NCBI GenBank assembly: GCA_029378245.1
Contig: JARKIF010000015.1
Location: 62,001-126,000 of the forward strand
Direction of reading: 5' to 3'
From: Roridomyces roridus
Lineage: Eukaryota > Basidiomycota > Agaricomycetes > Agaricales > Mycenaceae
Length of the DNA: 64,000 nucleotides
A program made the translations under genes and the position numbers. The notes under the pieces are model-generated. The model did not search any database and was not told where the DNA came from. It saw only the letters and a list, made by a program, of their open reading frames with translations. Each line of letters begins with the position of its first letter. Within the stretch, counting starts at the first letter, position 1. Below, piece by piece: positions 1 through 13,665 of this stretch.

Positions 1-1552
1 AACCTACACCTCGCCGTGACGCGTTGGTACCCGACGGCTCTGAGGATCGCCGACGGGAGTCTCTTCATCATTGGCGGGAGCGACATTCTGACGACGTTCA
101 ATGCCCTCGACATTGCACAAAACAACTATGAATTCTACCCCCCGCGCAAGGGCGAGGAGGGGAAGGTGAGGCCGAGTCAATTTTTGAAAGACGCTCTCCC
201 TGCGAACCTTTTCCCTCGGTATGTCCTTCGTGGTTTTGGCTCAATCCATTTGTTCATGCCACACAGCTCCATGGTTCTCCCGTCCGGCCACGTCCTCATG
301 ATGGCGAACAACCAGTCCGTTATCTACGACATTGATTCCAACACTGAACTCCATCGGCTTCCCGAGCTTCCCAACGGTGTCCGCATCGGCGTCCCCTTTG
401 ACGGTTTTGCCCAATTGCTCCCCCTCTCGCCACCTCTCTACGAACCGACCGTTCTTGCGTGCGGTGGCTCCAACAAGCCCGACACGATCACCTTGGAGGA
501 GATGTCCAACCAGGACGTCGCTACGACTCAATGCCAGCGCATGACGCTGACTACGGCTGGTATCGCCGCGGGTTGGGAGGTCGAGCATATGCCGGAGCCC
601 CGCCTCTTGCCTGAGACCGTCATGTTGCCGAGCGGAGACGTGCTGATCATTAACGGCGCGCATACTGGGTACGTCTCTCATTCAATTTCCAATCTAACTG
701 ATATTTATTGTAAATCTGCAGCTACTCCGGGTATCCTTCCGTGAGCGACTCGGGCAAGATCGGCAGCAACGCGGATCACCCGGCGCAGCGCGGTATCATG
801 TACAGGACTACCTTGCCATCCGGTCAAAGGTATTCCCATTCAACATTGACTGCAGCGAAATTCTGACCCATCTGTTGTTTGCAGACTCACTCAGGATGGC
901 CTTCCCACAAGCCCCATCCCGCGCATGTACCACTCTGCCGCAACGCTCACCGGAAAAGGGTAAATTATTGCACTGTCACAAAATTCCTGGTCATTGACAT
1001 GAGACAGAAATGTCATGGTCGCGGCGTCCAACCCCCACCCCTTCGTCCTCAACGCGAACAACAATCCCAACAAACTGTCGTTCCCCTCGGAGTATCGCGT
1101 CGAGTACCTCAATCCCGATTTTATCACTAACAACTCGCCCCGCCCGGTGATCACCCACTCTCCTTCCAAGCTGGCGTTCAACGCCAACGGTGTCATCACG
1201 GTTACCATCCCACACAGTCTCGCTGCGGGCGAACTCCAAGGTGCGTTTAAATCTCAACTTTCCTTTTTCACCGTGTACTCACACGTGAGAGTCAGTCTCC
1301 CTCATTGACATGGGCTACATCACTCACGGCTGGCACGCCGGTTCGCGTCTCGTCTTCCTCGAAAACAGCCTGTCGGGCAACACCCTTACCATCACTGCCC
1401 CTCCCAACGGCAATATCTACGCTCCAGGCCCCGCTTGGATATATGTCGTCGCCGATGGTGTCTGGAGCGAGGGTGTCCAGATTATGATTGGTGATGGTGG
1501 GAACCCGCCCCGTCCTGCTCAGGGTGTCTCGGTCAAGATTAACAGTCCTTGA
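1..1552 (+). CDS. Glyoxal oxidase-type copper radical oxidase (5'-truncated)
   Basis: This is the 3' part of a secreted copper radical oxidase (AA5 family, glyoxal/galactose oxidase type). Such enzymes oxidise small aldehydes or alcohols and release H2O2 for peroxidases. The reading frame is open at base 1, so the N-terminus and signal peptide lie outside the window. Deduced exons are 1-668, 722-829, 885-959, 1008-1240 and 1296-1552, giving 446 residues in frame. The motif RWYPTALRIADGSLFIIGG and the later LPANLFPR match the glyoxal oxidase N-terminal domain. RMYHSAATL carries the Tyr-His pair expected as copper ligands, and the His in ITHGWH, within the C-terminal DUF1929-like domain, is the likely second ligand His. 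The substrate cannot be told from the sequence. Confidence 0.9.
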
Positions 1553-3684
1553 ACGGGCGGCGAAAATTTACAGAAATATTAATCGTAATCTAGATTCTCA
1601 GACTAGTGTCGAGATCCTCCTTATCTTTCTTGCTTTTGATTCGGCCGACAGAGTTCTTAGATTTGTATAGAGTAGCATTGTTAATTACATATGTGAATCT
1701 GACTTTATTGTCCGTCTTCCTGCTCATGAGCGCAACTCTCTCATTGCCCGCACACTCGAGGTTCAGTAGTTTAGTTCAGCTGATACATCCACAGAGTCCT
1801 GCGTTTCCGATTCAACGTCTCGTTCCACGTTGTTGACAATGGCCAACCACATCTACTCTCCAGTATACTTATATTCTCCAGAGTAAGTGTTAGAAAACTC
1901 CGACTGCAAAAAAATTACTGTGACAACGTATATTTATACTATTCGAAATTCGATCAGGCTTGTCGTTGGCCACGAAAGTCAAATGAGTGAGGGAAAGTAG
2001 TCAACGATGCTGAATGGGAGCAATCAAGCACCAAATCCGTTCAACAGATAAAAGTACGTGGGCTGTACAGTAACAGCAAAATACGGCGGGACAGGATACA
2101 GATAGCCAAATACGGCGAATGGCTAGGAACGCGGCAAATCAATAAATCAGACGATGACGGCGGCAGATATTCAGTGGTCCTGATAGTCCAGTGACCGGAG
2201 GACAAGTAAGCAGAGTGATCCTGGGCAGCGGATTCACGACCGAGCCAGGCGAACACAATAGACAGCGATAAATCAGACAGAAAGTATATTTTGGTACAGT
2301 CCGACTGCGGAAAGACAGTGGGGGATCGACCATCTACTGACTATTTTCCAGCTCCTTATATACCCTCCTCCAGAACTGCGGCGCAGTCAGCTTCGGACTG
2401 TAAGGAGAAACCTCGGGAACTGCGTAGAAGCATTGGCAAGTTGAAGGTACGCCGAGACATTCACATCCAACTAGTGAACGGTGGAAATAGTGCCGATCAG
2501 GCCGTGATGACATCATGTGATTGGCCGAATTGCCGAGCGTCGGGATTTGAAAAGTGCCGAAGAAACAATTGATGAATTAAATGTGCCGTTTCAACCTAAT
2601 GGTTGTTGCGAGGCTGATGGCCGTTGAAATGCAATTTGATTGAATGTATGCTACAGTGTGCGTGTGAAAGCTACGTGATTCCACTGGTTTCACGATTGTG
2701 GCATCACATTACATCTTGCGAGACCCCTTCAAAACGGACACGGGCAGATTCGAACTGCAAGCAAGTGACCGACTCTTAGCTTGGGAAGCAGAAGTTAAAG
2801 ACGTGGCCATCTCGTGTGTTGCAATATCGGTGTTCCCCTACGAAGGTCGGCGAGCTCATCTCGTGTTTCGTGCGTTTATTACATGATTCAGGCATTTGAA
2901 TGCAGGCTGAGGGCATGCAGAGACACGATCATATCCAGACTGGCTTGGTTAAACCAGGAAAATACTTTCAGGCGGCGACGCCGCGTCGCTGAGCTTCGGG
3001 ATGGGATGTGTTAGAGAACTGTTCCAGGGGAGAATACGCTAACAAAGAGGTTCGACAGTTGGCGGACTTGCGGAACGCCAAGGGCAGGGTTCTGTGCTGT
3101 CAGAAAGCTTTACAGAGTCGCAATAGATTACCATGCTCTTCGTCCTCAACGACGAGGATACCTACAAGCTTCATGATACAGCTGCATTGCGAGGGAGACT
3201 TGGTCTCACCCGGTCCAATGACACGTTCGAGGCTGAAGCGTTGTGCTTCCGATTTCTGTGCGTGGGCATTCAGCCGTCTCGGCATTAGATATCCGTGCGC
3301 GTCATAAACTGTTGTACTGCCTTGGCGTCGGTGGTAAACACGCGAGCCTTGCCCTACGAAAGTGTATGAGAGCCTTGCAAGGTCGGACGACGCGAAGAGT
3401 CCATGGAAGTTCAGCGTCTGGCGATGTTCTGCCATTGTCCGTTCTTGCAAACCTCCGCATTCCTGAGCCAACTGTCATTCCCCTTGGGTGCAAGACTCGC
3501 GCACAACTCGCACACATGCGTCGAGACCTCCGAGTCGAGAAGATTCAAAGAACCAGTTATCAGTGTGTCGAATATAGGCGGCTAGCGAGCCGGTCAGGGA
3601 CCCGCTGAAGCTTTTCCTGGTCTTGATCCCCGTCGACTACATGATGCGGATGCACAAACTGAGCCGTATTTTCAATCGTAGCCT
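1553..3684. other. Intergenic, no confident gene
   Basis: About 2.1 kb lie between the oxidase stop and the F-box gene. Only short, unrelated open frames are seen, none with a recognisable domain or a coherent exon series. A tRNA-like segment lies near 2740-2830 and is listed separately. Confidence 0.6.
2740..2830 (-). repeat. tRNA-like relic (Pol III B-box-like)
   Basis: The minus strand contains GCAGTTCGAATCTGC, a T-arm-like hairpin with a B-box-like core. It is preceded by ATGGCC about 55 bases upstream, and a partial acceptor pairing is possible (ACACG with CGTGT). No proper anticodon arm folds, so this is best read as a decayed tRNA or the tRNA-derived head of a SINE-like element rather than a working tRNA gene. 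Confidence 0.3.
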
Positions 3685-4829
3685 TCATTCAGCAAGAGCA
3701 TACAAACTAACCACTAATCCACGACTGCGTTCTTCTCCGAGTACGATGGGAAAGCCATCATCGACCGCCGCGCGCATGACAGCCTCAATGTGCACCCTCT
3801 CAAAATCCTCCGACCATCCGTCGACAATGAATCGCTTCTGGCACGCAGAAAACGGGGGACTCTTCAATAGAGCCACCAGATCGGAGAGCGGGCGCCAGGA
3901 TGGGAAGACCCTATTCTTTTGCTCGGCGGGTATGCGGAGGACCACAGTGTGGAGGGTCGAATACCGTGCGATATTGGACAGAAGCGATATGAGGGCGGGA
4001 CAGATTAGGACTCTGGCCCGATCCGGGGTTGGCCCGTAGCTGATGTGAAGGCCATAGTAGACGGTCACTCGTTCCAAATTGACACTCACACTAAAGTCAA
4101 GTGCGCTGGTCGCCTCTACCTTAAAGTTGAGAAATAACGGAGAACGGCCGAAATTCACACACGCACCATCAAGCTGCTCGTATGAGAATAGCTCCAAAGA
4201 TCGCAGATACGGGCCCGATTGTCGTAGGTATTTGGAGATGGTGGACCAAAATGTGGCGGGACAGGAACGTACTAGCAGTCTCTGCGTCTGTAAAGCGAAT
4301 ATGATCCGTCTATCGACGCCGAATGCACCACCCGGACGCAAGTCCAGGGACAGCAGATGAGAAACCACCAGGGTGTTTTCCGTTTCATCTTCCGCCGGAT
4401 CATGGCCGCAGGTAACATCCAATAGTACCAGGCTCTGGAGGAGCGGTAGGTGGGAGAGAACAGCCATCGCCGTTGCACAGGAATCGAATTTGACACCTTT
4501 CAAGGTCAGACTTGTAAGCGACGGTAGGGCGGGAAAATCCGATGTAATTGTGACATTCCCCAAACCAAGGATCTGGGGAGAACCGTTGCTAGGGAAGTCT
4601 GGATATGCAGCCAACCCAAAGCCGGTGCGAACGTGGTTCCCGGACTCGCCAAAAGTGCAGCGAATGTGACGGCAGAGCTCTCCGCGAGTAGCAGAATCCC
4701 GATTCCTCTCCGGGATGGCCAGAGCCATGTGCGGCATACGAGACTGCACGGCCAAAGCGCGGATTCATCCAGGAGATTATCGACAATGTAGCCGACGATG
4801 TCGGGAGGTAAGGACACTCGAGATGACAT
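3685..4829 (-). pseudogene. F-box/LRR-type protein, frame-disrupted or with an unresolved intron
   Basis: The start is at 4829, followed by an F-box (LPPDIVGYIVDNLLDESALW, then the usual CSLVCRTWL). F-box proteins recruit substrates to SCF ubiquitin ligases; this Agaricomycete family is large and mostly uncharacterised. The F-box frame continues to about 4600 with family-like sequence (AALLASPGTTFAPAL). The rest of the protein, including NVTITSDFPALPSLTSLTLK and the leucine-rich body, is in another frame ending at 3685. The switch falls near 4560-4640. It could be a one-base indel, or a short intron such as the GTTCGC...CCCCAG segment there. If joined, the protein would be near 370 residues. 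Calling it a pseudogene is an inference; transcript data would decide. Confidence 0.6.
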
Positions 4830-6987
4830 CTAAGCTGTGAAATTGTGAGTCAGAATGTTAGACACATAGTTTCTTCGATTGCGCACCGTATGAGGGACCG
4901 CCAATTCACCAGTGACCGCCCTTGTCGTCTTGAGGGCGTCGCTTATAAGTCTAGTGCTGCGGATGCTTATCACAACGCGGCGTCACGGGCGAGTCGTCAA
5001 CTTCGGCTGGGGCCGCTGGGTGGACAAGCAAAGACAGGAGATAGTTCACATAGAGCATTGAAGACCTTAGCCCTTCTGCCGGGAAGGGACGAGCGATCTG
5101 CAATGAAAAAAGGCCGAGTCGCCGTAAGGGCAGAACCAGTCTTCCCCGGGTGCGACGAGCCATCTGAGCCAGAGGGCTTATCTTGGGGAGTGGAAAACTT
5201 GGCGCCAGCAGTCAAGTAGATGTGTTTAGTCTTTTGTGGTGGACGTCGGCGACAAGGAGCAAGGAAATCACGAGGACGTCGCATGTGATGGCTGACAGTG
5301 GCAACTGATCTGATCAGCAGCAAACTCCCTTTGCCCCATCATCTGCGCTCGAGCTGGTGCCTGAAGAGCCCAACGGGGTATTTCCCTTTCCCCCTTTTCG
5401 TTCCAAATTCGTTCCCCGAAACATCTCAGTACACGGGATAATTCTATTGAGAAACCCCGGTTGCAGGTAGAAACCCCCATTTAAAAATAGATTCTACATG
5501 GAAACCCGGGTTGTGAATTTCGGCAACGGTGTGGCAGCCCATGATGCGACCGCCCATGCCGACAGGTTGCCGGATCTTCTCAATTCCAGAGTCGGGACTC
5601 GGCATTGGTAGTAATAGTAAGTAAGTAGTACATTCCTGTCAGTGCTCCAAGTGTTGAGCGAGGGCGGAGGATTTCATCGCAAAGCGCAAGTCGGGAGGGA
5701 TTCATCGTGCGCTCCAGTCAGTTTTTTCTCTCCGTCTCAATTCATTGAACTCTGTGTCAGCTCTGCAATATTGGATTGGCCAGGATGCGAGGTGGCTCCT
5801 TCCATGATGAATGCCGACTCGCTCGTTGTGCCTGCTTGGTATTCACGGCTGGCATTTTGTGATATACGTCTACTACTGTTCCGCACCAAATTGAGTTGTT
5901 AGCCGCAGGAACTCGATGCTTCACGACCTTGCGACGGACGGTTCGCTAAAATCCAATTATTCAACCCACGTCAGGGGAGGATAATCGATTACATACAATC
6001 CTTTCGTAATAACTTACAAGCACGCTTCGACGGTCGAACACCTGGACTGAACTCGCTCTCCCTCGCGTCACCAAATCGATCATAATCCGTGGCGTAGACC
6101 CGAACCTGGTCTGTCTATGAGGTGTCGATAGACACGACACCTCATAGACAGACTAGTCACGAGTCTATCCGTGGCGATGCTGAACACACCTGGGCCATGG
6201 CCTTGTGTTGGTTGCACGTTCTGTCGCGTGAGATGATGACAGATTAAGAATCTCCCGAAGAACAAGGTGAAGTGGAGTACTGGTGAACAGGAAGCCCTTT
6301 CATTCCGGGACTATGTAAATCAACGCCCCCGAGATTGACATTGTACCTTGGAGCAATTAGAAGCCGGCTCGCCCGCAATTCACAGCTAGTGCGAGTGGGA
6401 CCGCTCTCGTGTCAAATGCACGAGCAAGAGGAAGTCCCGGTCTCTGGTAATTTTGTAATTATCCCTTGCCTCCGTGAACCTTGATGTAACTGTTATGTTG
6501 GCTGTACGTGCTCGTCTGAGGTGTGGCCTCCTTTTCAAGGAATTCTTGGTTCTGAAATCATTTCATCACAGCTTCCGATAATTGTCCATTGAGTTTCTTT
6601 CAGGATTAGAATCTTACATTCGTCGGAGATGGGGGTCTGGGCATATGTGGGTCGGAGGTCAACTGCGCGCAAAGGTGACGCTTGAGAGTCTATTCGCGAA
6701 CATTTCCTCGTCACTGTGGAGCCGCGAGGGGATTATACGGCCTGGTAGACCCAGGGCCTTCCGCAAACGGGTAGGAGGGGATGGGAATTCTGTCAAACCT
6801 CCACAGCCAAGGGCTGGGTGTGCGAAACAACGTGCCCTGCGTTCCAAATGTCAGATTAACGAAGAAAATTAAAATAAAGTACTAAAGTATCTAACAAAGT
6901 CACAGCCCCCTGGAAAGGTTTAAAAGCAGCGGACATCCACCGAGTTTCTGCAGTCTTCGACCACCCCTCGAAAGCACCAACACAATC
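4830..6987. other. Intergenic, no confident gene
   Basis: About 2.2 kb without a supportable coding region. The notable structure is the 18-bp perfect inverted repeat at 6109-6153, listed separately. Confidence 0.6.
6085..6176. repeat. Perfect 18-bp inverted repeat flanked by 10-bp direct repeats
   Basis: Arms at 6109-6126 (GTCTGTCTATGAGGTGTC) and 6136-6153 are exact reverse complements, separated by the 9-base spacer GATAGACAC. The 10-mer ATCCGTGGCG occurs directly at 6085-6094 and again at 6167-6176, bracketing the hairpin. This arrangement could be a tiny fold-back insertion with a target duplication, or a regulatory or structured RNA hairpin. No coding sequence is present. Confidence 0.85.
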
Positions 6988-7299
6988 ATGCAGTTCTCTC
7001 TCCTCGCCGCAGCCCTCTTCACCGTTGCCGCCATGGCTAACCCGCTCGAGGTCCGCAACAGCCAACCGCCTCCCCCCGCCCCTGCTGCTTGCGCGAACAA
7101 CGGCGCCCTCTTCTCCGTCGCGCAGTGCTGCACGACTATCGTCCTCGGCGCCGCCGCCCTCGACTGCGTGACTACCCCCCTCGGTACCAACGCCAACAAC
7201 TTTAAACAGGTCTGCGAGGACCAGGGCGGGCGCGAAGCTGGTTGCTGTGTCATCCCCATTCTCGGCCAGGCCCTCCTCTGCGAGGCAGCCGCCATTTGA
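6988..7299 (+). CDS. Hydrophobin with class II-type cysteine spacing
   Basis: This is an intronless 103-residue secreted protein. A signal peptide spans residues 1 to about 17 (MQFSLLAAALFTVAAMA), followed by a Pro-rich linker. Eight Cys follow in the hydrophobin order C-CC-C-C-CC-C, at 35, 47, 48, 60, 76, 86, 87 and 98. The gaps of 11, 11, 15, 9 and 10 match the compact class II layout, not the long loops of class I proteins usual in mushrooms. The segment CCVIPILGQALLCEAAAI is a class II-like C-terminus. Hydrophobins self-assemble at air-water interfaces and coat aerial hyphae or spores. A TATA-like GTTTAAAAG lies near 6917. A possible 3'-UTR intron follows the stop (GTATGT near 7311). Class II members are known mainly from ascomycetes, so transfer is possible. 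Confidence 0.88.
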   Translation: MQFSLLAAALFTVAAMANPLEVRNSQPPPPAPAACANNGALFSVAQCCTTIVLGAAALDCVTTPLGTNANNFKQVCEDQGGREAGCCVIPILGQALLCEAAAI

Positions 7300-8386
7300 A
7301 TGTCTCGCTGGTATGTTCCCCTTGCCACTACTCATCGAAACTGAATACTGATCCAATTTGATGTAGCTATAACGCACGGAAACCATCGTCGTCACACCGG
7401 TCTTCGTTCCTTGCTGCCGCCACTGTTTTGTTACCTGATTGTTGGATTTGGAGCTTTGTTGTATGTAGCGGAAAAGCCAGAAAAAAGAGGAGGAGGAGAG
7501 GTTGTGTAGCCGGCGGCTCCCTGTTTTGATTCTTGATTCGTCGGAGGCTCTTTTGAATGAATGCATTGTTGAACTTTGGTTGAACTGAATCCAAGTGACC
7601 CGCGACTCCGGAATTAATTACAGCGAGAAATGCTCGAGCTCAATAGGAAATTACGGATGCTTTGCCCAGCGATCAGTCGGCGATCATCCTTTTTTTGTCT
7701 CGGCACATCCACGTCAACAGATTTATGATCGCCATATGTATGCCGGCCGAAGCCGCCGTGCAATTCAACCGACGCGCCTCGTCGAAGGGAAAAGATGAAC
7801 ATATCTCTGACCACGATACCTGCCTATTCTCCTTTGCGGTAAGGAATGAATCCGAACGATCCTTGGCATTGGTGCAGTTTGTGCAATTTTTTTTCCCATG
7901 TCTCGCACAGAGCTTGAAGTATATATGCATTGAATTTGCCACGGTTTCTCTCAGCAGGCATGAGACACCCTGTAGTCTGACCATGCATCCAAGATTATTG
8001 CACTCCCAGCTGGCATTGTATCGATGTCAGAACCCCGTTCGATCCGAGGTATGGCTCTAGTGGGCTTCTAGATTACACTATTCTTTTGACCGGGTAGTGC
8101 CAGAGCTCGAAGTCACACAGGTGGGGAACGTGTCGAACAATGCTTCACTACGATTCATCGTGTAACTCGTCTGTGAGACTGTGAAAATGAGCTGTTGAGA
8201 CTGATTTCAGGCGGCGGAAGCCAATTCTTCTTTGAAGTTCGTCTCAGCAGCGGGAGAAAAAGTTATGCACCGATGTCACATGGTCTGGGAGGAGTCGAAC
8301 CTCGGACAACATCATCATCCGAGCCACTTGGTTGCGACGTGCAATGAAGATTCAAATTGTGATTGGTACATTAATTGCGAAACTAA
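7300..8386. other. Intergenic, no confident gene
   Basis: About 1.1 kb that includes the hydrophobin 3' region. Short open frames on both strands show no family signal. A tRNA-like B-box segment sits near 8283-8345. Confidence 0.55.
8283..8345 (-). repeat. tRNA-like / SINE-head-like segment
   Basis: On the minus strand GAGGTTCGACTCCTCC contains a good Pol III B-box with a T-stem-like pairing (GAGG/CCTC). AAGTGGCTCGG about 30 bases upstream resembles an A-box. No complete cloverleaf forms. The same core GGTTCGACTCCT recurs in the 48.6-49.1 kb cluster, which suggests a dispersed tRNA-derived repeat. Confidence 0.35.
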
Positions 8387-9278
8387 CTAGTACTTCACAG
8401 TAATCTTTGCACTCCTCGCCCCATCCGTATTAACCGTCGCCGTCAACCCATCCTGAACATCATTCGCCACACTCCACCTGACATTCGGTACCTTCCCACC
8501 GGACAACTTCAGATTAATCCCCGAAAACACCGTCGTCCCCGCGGGATAATCGCTCTCCTCCGTAACCGAGTATGACTCGGTCGTCTCCGTAGCCCAAGTG
8601 AGCTGCGGAATCCCCACAATGCTGAGTGCCGTGCCGGGGACGTTGGTGAATTGTGATACGTAGGAGTACTTGTTGCCGAGGTGCTTGGTGAGTGTGATGA
8701 CGCCGTGCAGGACGTCACCTGGCTTGACGCGCACGAGAGTGGTAAAGTACGTCCCGGAGGGCCCGACGTACCATGAAGCGACGCTCCAATATTGACCACC
8801 GCCTGCCGCCGAGGGGCCGTACTATATGAAAACGATTTCATTAGTGTCAGATAGAGAGAGCAATTTGTTGTTGACGTACCTGGAGCACGGGTTGCAGAAT
8901 GGCATTCCCGGACGAGGGTTCAATGGAGTTGAAGAGAAAGACGGTCTGCCCATTGAATGTCTTGGGCGCAAGAGGGACAGTCCATGTCATTTTGAAGGAG
9001 GATATGGGGGCTGAGTTGGTGTTGAGCCACGAGGCATAGGTGATCCAGCCCGACTGCTGCGGCACCTCGGAGGAGTTGGCGGGCGCAGAGAAGAGCGTGG
9101 TACCATTCGAGGCGATGATGTGCGTCTCGTGAGCCTCGGGGTCGTGCAAGAGCGAGCCGTTGGCGGGCATTTGATGCATGTTATTCCAACCGCGCCAGCC
9201 ACCGGGGGCAACAGTGGTGCCCGCCAAGGCGGAGCGAGCGATGAGCCCCAAGAGGAAGACGGCGACGGATGTGTGCAT
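8387..9278 (-). CDS. Secreted protein of unknown family
   Basis: Two exons, 9278-8880 and 8821-8387, are joined across a GTACGT...CATATAG intron to give 277 residues. The N-terminus MHTSVAVFLLGLIARSALA is a clear signal peptide. The body is rich in Ser, Thr, Trp and short strand-like segments (FLFNSIEPSSGNAILQPVL, then YGPSAAGGGQYWSVASWYVG). This suggests a beta-sandwich lectin- or glucanase-like fold, but no catalytic motif is recognised and no function is assigned. The mature part has no Cys. It is divergently placed relative to the downstream xylanase gene. Confidence 0.8.
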
Positions 9279-10430
9279 AGTGGAAGAAAGACCGTTCGAG
9301 TGAAGGAAGCGAAGTGGGATCTTCTGGATACCGGAAGCAGAACGACGCAGCTCTTAAAACCCTCGGTTGTCATATTGAGCATAGATCGGATACACGACTC
9401 GGACCTGGGTGGAGCGCGCAGTAGGGGCCGATTCCCGCTCCTGGCCCCTCTGTTACTGTGTTGCCAAGAAGTAGAGACGATTGCTCATTGACATACCATG
9501 CATGTTCAACAGCTTGAAGAAGGCCTTGTCTGCGCTGAAGGAGCAAGGAGAGGAGAGTCCCCGGAACCATATACGGCTTGATGAGAGTCGCAATATCGGA
9601 TGTCATTTAGGGGTGCCCTCGAGACGGAACTTTATCATTTGAAAACCGGAGGCTAGGAGGACAAAGAGAGAGAAACCAGCAGACTCGGCGAGGCGGGCGG
9701 CAGACTGCAGTGGACATGGTGGTCGGTGACGAGTCCCTTTGATGTGAGATGTGAATCAGTGTCACCTGACACCTCTTCTCCCCTGCAGTCATCCCGTCGC
9801 AAACCGCTCTTTCCCTCCCGCCCAGGAGTACGCGGCTCAGGCCTCCTCGACCTCGACATTCACACCTCTGTATTTTTCGTTTCCAGGTCGGCCCCTTTCG
9901 TCCGAGCCCTGCGCGTTCCTAGCCTCCCCTGACACCGCTTCGAATTCCGATCTCTCACCTGGGTTGAAACGTTCGGGCAAACTACCGCCACTGGGACCGA
10001 GTTTTCTGCGCTTGCTTGGCGCGTCAAATTTTTCGCCGAGAACCGCGACGTGCCGGTGAAAATCCGCACGGGGCCGCCCTCCTCTTCAGCCTTGATTCAC
10101 CCATGCGGATCCTGGAAACCTCATTCCGCCTTCTTCCCAGCCCTCCTCTCCTTTTTTTTTGAATCCATAGCGGCAAGTCGAGCACTCTACAAACTGGACT
10201 TGGCGACATCACTTGACTGAAGGCTCATCTCTTGGCGATGCCCAGCCCATGGACGTCCCAATTTCGTCCAGACGGAGTTTTAGAAACGCGCGCTCGCGAC
10301 GCGGAGGCTTTACATGCCTCCCAAAACCTCGGACAATATTTGAGAATCTAGACTGCTGCTCGTATAAAAACGAGACACGCGGCGCCAGGTCTCTCCAGCC
10401 CAGCTTCAGCTCCCCAACACCCACGAAGCC
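9279..10430. other. Intergenic between divergent secreted-protein genes
   Basis: About 1.15 kb forming the shared upstream region of the minus-strand secreted protein and the plus-strand xylanase. A minus-strand open frame at 9370-9606 has no recognisable domain and was not called. The region probably holds both promoters. Confidence 0.55.
10361..10370 (+). promoter_or_regulatory. TATA box of the xylanase gene
   Basis: CGTATAAAAA lies about 65 bases before the xylanase ATG, at a spacing that would place transcription start near 10395. It is a good TATA consensus, suggesting a strong regulated promoter. Confidence 0.7.
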
Positions 10431-12038
<1,608 letters not shown>

Positions 12039-13665
12039 ACGAGAGGAATTATGTGTATTCAGTTGGTATATCGGAAAATCAACCAGAATGATCAAAAGAT
12101 CAATTTACGTAAAGTCGGTCGCATCCATAAGCATCTAGCGTGACGCGTTTGTCACACAAAAGTTCCTTTCTCTCATATCTCAGCACACAGATCGAAAATG
12201 GGAATCCCATCTGGTCAGAGCGTTTGAATACATTTTAAATACCTCCCAGAATATTCTCATGGTTTTACGGCGATGACTGAGAGACTAGATAGCCTTTTGA
12301 TGAATTGATCAACTCCCATCAATCCCACTAAAAAGCTATCTCCTCCTTCGTACAGACGCCAAGTGGGCTGGAAATTTTGCCAGGCCCTCTAGATACATGA
12401 TAGAATAGATTGACGAGATACATGTTCGATTAATATCGTCGTTGTTGAGAACAGGTGCTGGATGTTTATGGATGCGGCCTATCTTACAGAGACTTCATTT
12501 CCTTGGTCGTGAAGTCTACTATGAAGGCTAATGTCATGGAAGTCGGTCGGAGTCTCCCGAGAGGTCGTCATGCGCCCTCAATATCCGCAAAAGATCTCTA
12601 CTATTCAGCTTTACCAATCAAACTCGTGCCTGATCCGTCATTGCCGTGAAAAAGGCGGGGGAGAGGTGCAGGATTGAGTCAAGGCCGGATCGCACGGGCA
12701 AAGGCATGTGCAGTCACCAACTTCAACGGGCGAGCGGGTGTTCTTTCGCTTGCAACCTACTTGTGAAATACCAAGCGTCTATCCATTTGAGCGTACAGAG
12801 CCAGCAGACCCGCAGACCAGTGGTACGAAGAAAGAATGGAATGAATACAGCCCTCGGAGCGGAGCTGCTATGACGTGCATTATGAGCTGGTATGACCCTA
12901 GGCCTAGTACCCAGTATGCTACCCACGGGGAGTCTCGACTGTCCAGCCCATCCCGATGAGCTCAGGAGCCATTTTCCGGGCTCTGAGCCCAGAGGCATGG
13001 GTAGTTCATTCGAGATTCCGCAGCGTGGGATGACCGAGTAGGGCACAAGTTGCGTTTAATGACGTTTGGAGCAAAATACGAGATTGTTGCTGATTCTCTG
13101 GGACAAGACTTGAGTATCCCGGTGCCAGTCCATCCAGTTGGCCACGTAAAAAAAAGTCGCTGGAGTGCGGAGTGGAGAAGAATGTGGTGTCGAAGAAGGA
13201 TACTGGGAGAAAGAAGCGGGCTTCACCAACGGACATTGTAGCCCGTCATCATCGGATCAGCCAATGTATATCAATATTTGCTCTAGCCAAACATTGCCAG
13301 CTCACACTTGGCTCACACCATCGACATCCACCTCAAAGTGACCAGCATGGAAGACGGTACGCGCTCCGCACATGCCTCGATACCAGTACTTCGATAGTAC
13401 CCCTCCGCCTCCGTTTTTCTTCGCCGTTTACGCCGTCGTGTGGGGCCCTTGCTCCACCGATTTTGCGCCTCGATTCCTGCATCTCGATTCGCTTCATGCC
13501 ACCCATGGTCATCCATTCGACCCGGTGACGTGCGCCCTTTCGTGCCAGTGACCGACGACGACGACGAGACCTTGATCGCTTCTCGCCCTGACTCCCTTTC
13601 TCACACCATCGTCATCGTCTCCGTCTCCATCCCCCTCACCACCCACAGCCTGGCAATCCTCCGAC
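12039..13665. other. Intergenic, no confident gene
   Basis: About 1.6 kb with only short overlapping frames of no recognisable family. The last few hundred bases, pyrimidine-rich, are probably the promoter and 5' UTR of the RNA-binding gene. Confidence 0.6.

Noticed and set aside
9370..9606. Minus-strand 78-codon frame upstream of the secreted protein
   Set aside because: Too short, no domain and no matching exon nearby.
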